Source: Gammaproteobacteria bacterium | Lineage (GTDB): Bacteria > Pseudomonadota > Gammaproteobacteria > SZUA-152 | Assembly (NCBI GenBank): GCA_021647505.1 | Contig: JAKIUN010000004.1 | Location: 1 to 64,000 of the forward strand | Reading direction: 5' to 3' | DNA: 64,000 nucleotides | Shown: piece after piece, positions 61,615 to 64,000 of the stretch | How positions within the stretch are numbered: position 1 is the stretch's first letter | Layout of the letters: every line of letters begins with the position of its first letter | Position numbers and translations under genes: made by a program | Notes under the pieces: generated by a model | What the model was told of the DNA's origin: nothing | Database searches by the model: none | Seen by the model: only the letters and a program-made list of their open reading frames with translations

Positions 61615-63027
61615 TCAGCCGTCGCCGCGGATGGTGTCGACGATGCGCGAGGTTGAATGTCCGTCGAGAAAGGGCAGGATGCGCACCTCGCCGGCACAGG
61701 CGCCGCCGGCCACCTGCTCGGGCCGGTAGTCACCGCCCTTCACCAGGATGTCCGGACGCACGGCGCAGATGAGCCGCTCCGGGGTGTCCTCGCCGAACGG
61801 CACCACCCAGTCCACCACCGACAGTCCGGCCAACACCGCCATGCGTTGCGCCAGCGGCACCACCGGCCGTTCGGGCCCCTTGAGGCGCGCCACCGAGGCG
61901 TCATCGTTGACCGCCACGATGAGCCGATCGCCGAGACGTGCGGCCTGTTCCAGATAGGCCACGTGGCCGGCGTGCAGAATGTCGAAGCAGCCATTGGTCA
62001 TGACGATGCTCTCACCATGGGCGCGCGCCTCGGCGACCATAGCCAGCAAGCCTGGTTCGTCCAGCACCCCGCGATGGGAGGCATCGAAGCCGACCAGGGC
62101 GCGGCGCAGCTCGTCCACCGACACAGTGGCGGTACCCAGCTTGCCCACCACGATGCCGGCGGCCATATTGGCCAGACGCACCGCGTTGGGCAGGGCAAGC
62201 CCGGCGGCGAGTCCGGCGGCGACGGTGGCGATCACTGTGTCACCGGCACCGGTGACATCGTACACCTCGCGTGCCTGCGCCGGGATCGTCAGGGGCGCCT
62301 CACCGCGTTGTAGCAAGATCATGCCCTGCTCGCTGCGAGTAACCAGCAGGGCCGCGATATCATGGGTCTGCATCAAGGCCTCGCCACGCGCCACCAGGGT
62401 GGCCTCGTCGGCACAATGTCCCACCGCGGCCTCGAACTCGCCCAGGTTGGGTGTCAACAGACTGGCGCCGCCATAGGCGGAAAAATCGGTCTGCTTGGGA
62501 TCCACCAATACCGGTTTGCCCGCCGCGCGGGCCTGTTCGATGAGGTGGGTGCAGGGCAGCAGGGCACCCTTGCCGTAATCGGAGAGCACCACCACATCCG
62601 CCGCCGTCAATGCCTCGGCGAAGCCCTCGCTCAGCTGCTCACCGCCGGGTTGCGGCCGCGCGGCCTCGAAGTCGAGACGGATCAGCTGCTGATGGCGACT
62701 GAGTACCCGCAGCTTGGTGATGGTCGCCATGTCGGTAGGGTGCAGCTTGGGAGTGATGCCTTCCCAGCCGCTCAGCAAGGTCTCCAGAGCCGCACCCGCT
62801 TCGTCCTCGCCCACCAGGCCCAACACCGCAGCCTGGCCACCCAGGGCGGCGATGCCCAAAGCCACATTGCCGGCGCCGCCGGGACGTTCCTCGACCTCCA
62901 CCACCCGCACCACCGGCACCGGCGCCTCGGGTGAAATACGCGAGGTGTCGCCGGACCAGTAGCGGTCGAGAAGGACGTCGCCCGCCACCAGGACACGGGC
63001 CGAAGAAAAATCAGGCAGTTGAAACAT
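61615..63027 (-). CDS. hldE: Bifunctional heptose kinase/adenylyltransferase HldE
   Basis: A 470-aa fusion that makes ADP-heptose for lipopolysaccharide inner core. The N-terminal PfkB-type kinase (about 1-320) has PGGAGNVALGIAALGG and DVTGAGDTVIATVAAGLA. The C-terminal nucleotidyltransferase has TNGCFDILHAGHVAYLEQ (HxGH). A start at MFQLPDFSS is used; the longer frame is not conserved. It is followed by PAP2 and preceded by a glycosyltransferase, so this is a lipopolysaccharide region. Confidence 0.95.
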   Translation of the reverse strand: MFQLPDFSSARVLVAGDVLLDRYWSGDTSRISPEAPVPVVRVVEVEERPGGAGNVALGIAALGGQAAVLGLVGEDEAGAALETLLSGWEGITPKLHPTDMATITKLRVLSRHQQLIRLDFEAARPQPGGEQLSEGFAEALTAADVVVLSDYGKGALLPCTHLIEQARAAGKPVLVDPKQTDFSAYGGASLLTPNLGEFEAAVGHCADEATLVARGEALMQTHDIAALLVTRSEQGMILLQRGEAPLTIPAQAREVYDVTGAGDTVIATVAAGLAAGLALPNAVRLANMAAGIVVGKLGTATVSVDELRRALVGFDASHRGVLDEPGLLAMVAEARAHGESIVMTNGCFDILHAGHVAYLEQAARLGDRLIVAVNDDASVARLKGPERPVVPLAQRMAVLAGLSVVDWVVPFGEDTPERLICAVRPDILVKGGDYRPEQVAGGACAGEVRILPFLDGHSTSRIVDTIRGDG

Positions 63028-63094
63028 GGCTTCCCAAGGATCGGTAAGAAAAGTAAGGTGCGGTGAAAAAATCCGCATGCTATCACAGAGCGAC

Positions 63095-64000
63095 TCAGCG
63101 CAGGTGACGCAACAGCTCGTCATACAGGGAAAGATAGCTCTCTACCACCGCAGCACGGCCATATTGACCGTCCGCCACCGCGCGCCCGGCGGCGGCGATC
63201 TGGCGCTGTGCCGACTCATCCGCCAGCAAGGCCTGCAGAACCTCAGCCATGCGCGGTGGCTCCTCGCAGGGCACCAGCACGCCGCTCTCATCCGGGGTAA
63301 TCAGCTCCAGGGCGCCGTGGCTGGCAGTGGAGAGCACCGGCCGGCCATGGCTCCAGGCTTCGAGGATGACGTTGCCCAGAGGCTCGTGACGCGAAGGGCA
63401 AACAAACACCTCGGCCAGCTGGTAGACGAGCGCCGGGTCACGCTGCCAGCCGGCCCAATGCACGCGGGATCCCAGGCCAAGAGTGCGGGTCTGCTTGCGC
63501 AGGGGCTCGCTGAGGGGGCCGTCACCGGCGATGAGTAGGTGCAGGGGCCGTCCCTCCAGCTCAGCGGGCAGGCGGGCGAAGGCCTCCAGCAGATCCTGAA
63601 AACCCTTCTTCTCCACCAGCCGGCCGACGCCAGAGATCACTCGCGCATCGGCGGGGATGCCGAAGCGCTCCCGGGCGGCGTCCAGCTCGGCCTCGGCCAG
63701 GGGCGGCGCGAGATCAACGAAGTTGTGGATATGAAATACCCGATCGGCGGGAAAGCCACCCTCGCGCAGGTAATCGCAGATAGCGGTGGTATTGCCCACC
63801 CAGGCCTCGGCGTGGTGATAGCCATCCAGCTTGTAGAAACCGCCCAGACGGGCGATATGCACTGGGCCACGTCCCTTTAGGCGGGTCAGGCGCATGGCGC
63901 GGCCCATGTAGGTTTGCACGATGTCAGGCCGTCGTTCGCGCACCAGTCGACGGATGGCCCAGCGCGAGGGCAGATCCAGCACGTTGCGCAGAGGCACCCC
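63095..64000 (-). CDS. Glycosyltransferase family 4, 5' end outside the window
   Basis: At least 300 aa of a GT-B glycosyltransferase. Visible motifs: GRLVEKKGFQDLLEAF (donor domain), HLLIAGDGPL, and SRHEPLGNVILEAWSHGRPV with the EX7E pair. The N-terminal acceptor domain continues past the end of the window, so the GTG start suggested inside it is not real. Lipopolysaccharide core synthesis is likely from the adjacent hldE. Confidence 0.88.
   Translation of the reverse strand, partial: GVPLRNVLDLPSRWAIRRLVRERRPDIVQTYMGRAMRLTRLKGRGPVHIARLGGFYKLDGYHHAEAWVGNTTAICDYLREGGFPADRVFHIHNFVDLAPPLAEAELDAARERFGIPADARVISGVGRLVEKKGFQDLLEAFARLPAELEGRPLHLLIAGDGPLSEPLRKQTRTLGLGSRVHWAGWQRDPALVYQLAEVFVCPSRHEPLGNVILEAWSHGRPVLSTASHGALELITPDESGVLVPCEEPPRMAEVLQALLADESAQRQIAAAGRAVADGQYGRAAVVESYLSLYDELLRHLR

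Noticed and set aside
61657..62313. 218-aa plus-strand open frame over hldE
   Set aside because: A shadow of the GC-rich hldE gene on the other strand; the same applies to many long opposite frames over ppc, mutS and the cytochromes.
1..64000. CRISPR arrays, prophage structural genes, rRNA and standard tRNA genes
   Set aside because: No regularly spaced direct repeats, capsid or tail genes, rRNA stretches or complete cloverleaf candidates were seen in the window.

Overview
The window looks like chromosomal DNA of a non-enteric gammaproteobacterium. Core gene order supports this: corB-like/ypjD/ffh, rpsP-rimM-trmD-rplS, xerD-yajQ-dsbC, an RsmZ-like RNA beside fdxA with mutS nearby, and hldE next to glycosyltransferase genes. 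The core is GC-rich with short gaps and overlapping genes. AT-rich stretches coincide with mobile DNA. Cytochrome genes, a TRAP transporter and respiratory-type lipoproteins would fit a free-living environmental (possibly sulfur-oxidiser-like) lineage, but the genus cannot be fixed from sequence alone.

1-9.4 kb: ppc, a tandemly duplicated cold-shock gene, agmatine-to-putrescine genes (aguB, aguA), a CorB/HlyC-type membrane protein and a YpjD/CcsA-like protein. 9.4-21.1 kb: a metallo-beta-lactamase-fold hydrolase, ffh, then a 4.6-kb metabolic block (MocR regulator, PhzF, class IV aminotransferase, argC) lying between ffh and rpsP, then the ribosomal/tRNA-modification operon, ogt, xerD, yajQ and dsbC.

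21.1-26.7 kb: a strong candidate CsrA/RsmA-sequestering small RNA (eight GGA motifs, several in hairpin loops, ended by a clear terminator) next to fdxA, then a MITE-like element, a Kelch-type lipoprotein and mutS. 26.7-31.1 kb is a graveyard of mobile DNA: a group II intron cut off by an ISAzo13-family insertion sequence, a vapC remnant, two REP-associated transposase remnants, and a 5'-truncated peptidoglycan amidase followed by a small lipoprotein.

31.5-40.8 kb: a minus-strand operon with part of a type VI secretion system (tagH-tssJ-tssK-tssL-tssM-tagF-pppA). It has the membrane complex, TssK and phosphatase/FHA regulation, but no sheath, tube, ClpV, spike or remaining baseplate genes. 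41.5-50.8 kb: GldG-like and DUF4340 proteins, mutM, a third cold-shock gene, a TRAP permease pair, two convergent TraF_2-type outer-membrane-like proteins and serB.

50.9-55.5 kb: an alpha/beta hydrolase gene split by a 161-bp MITE, a small exported orphan, a second MITE-like element, then a membrane monoheme cytochrome plus a lipoprotein with six tandem c-type cytochrome domains, and an ISAs1-family remnant. 55.5-64 kb: an eight-cysteine-cluster secreted protein, a four-lipoprotein operon including LpoB, a Sel1 protein, a PAP2 phosphatase, hldE and a glycosyltransferase that runs off the window.

The items most worth following up are the RsmZ-like RNA, the hexaheme cytochrome pair, the amidase/lipoprotein pair beside the incomplete T6SS, and the small inverted-repeat elements.
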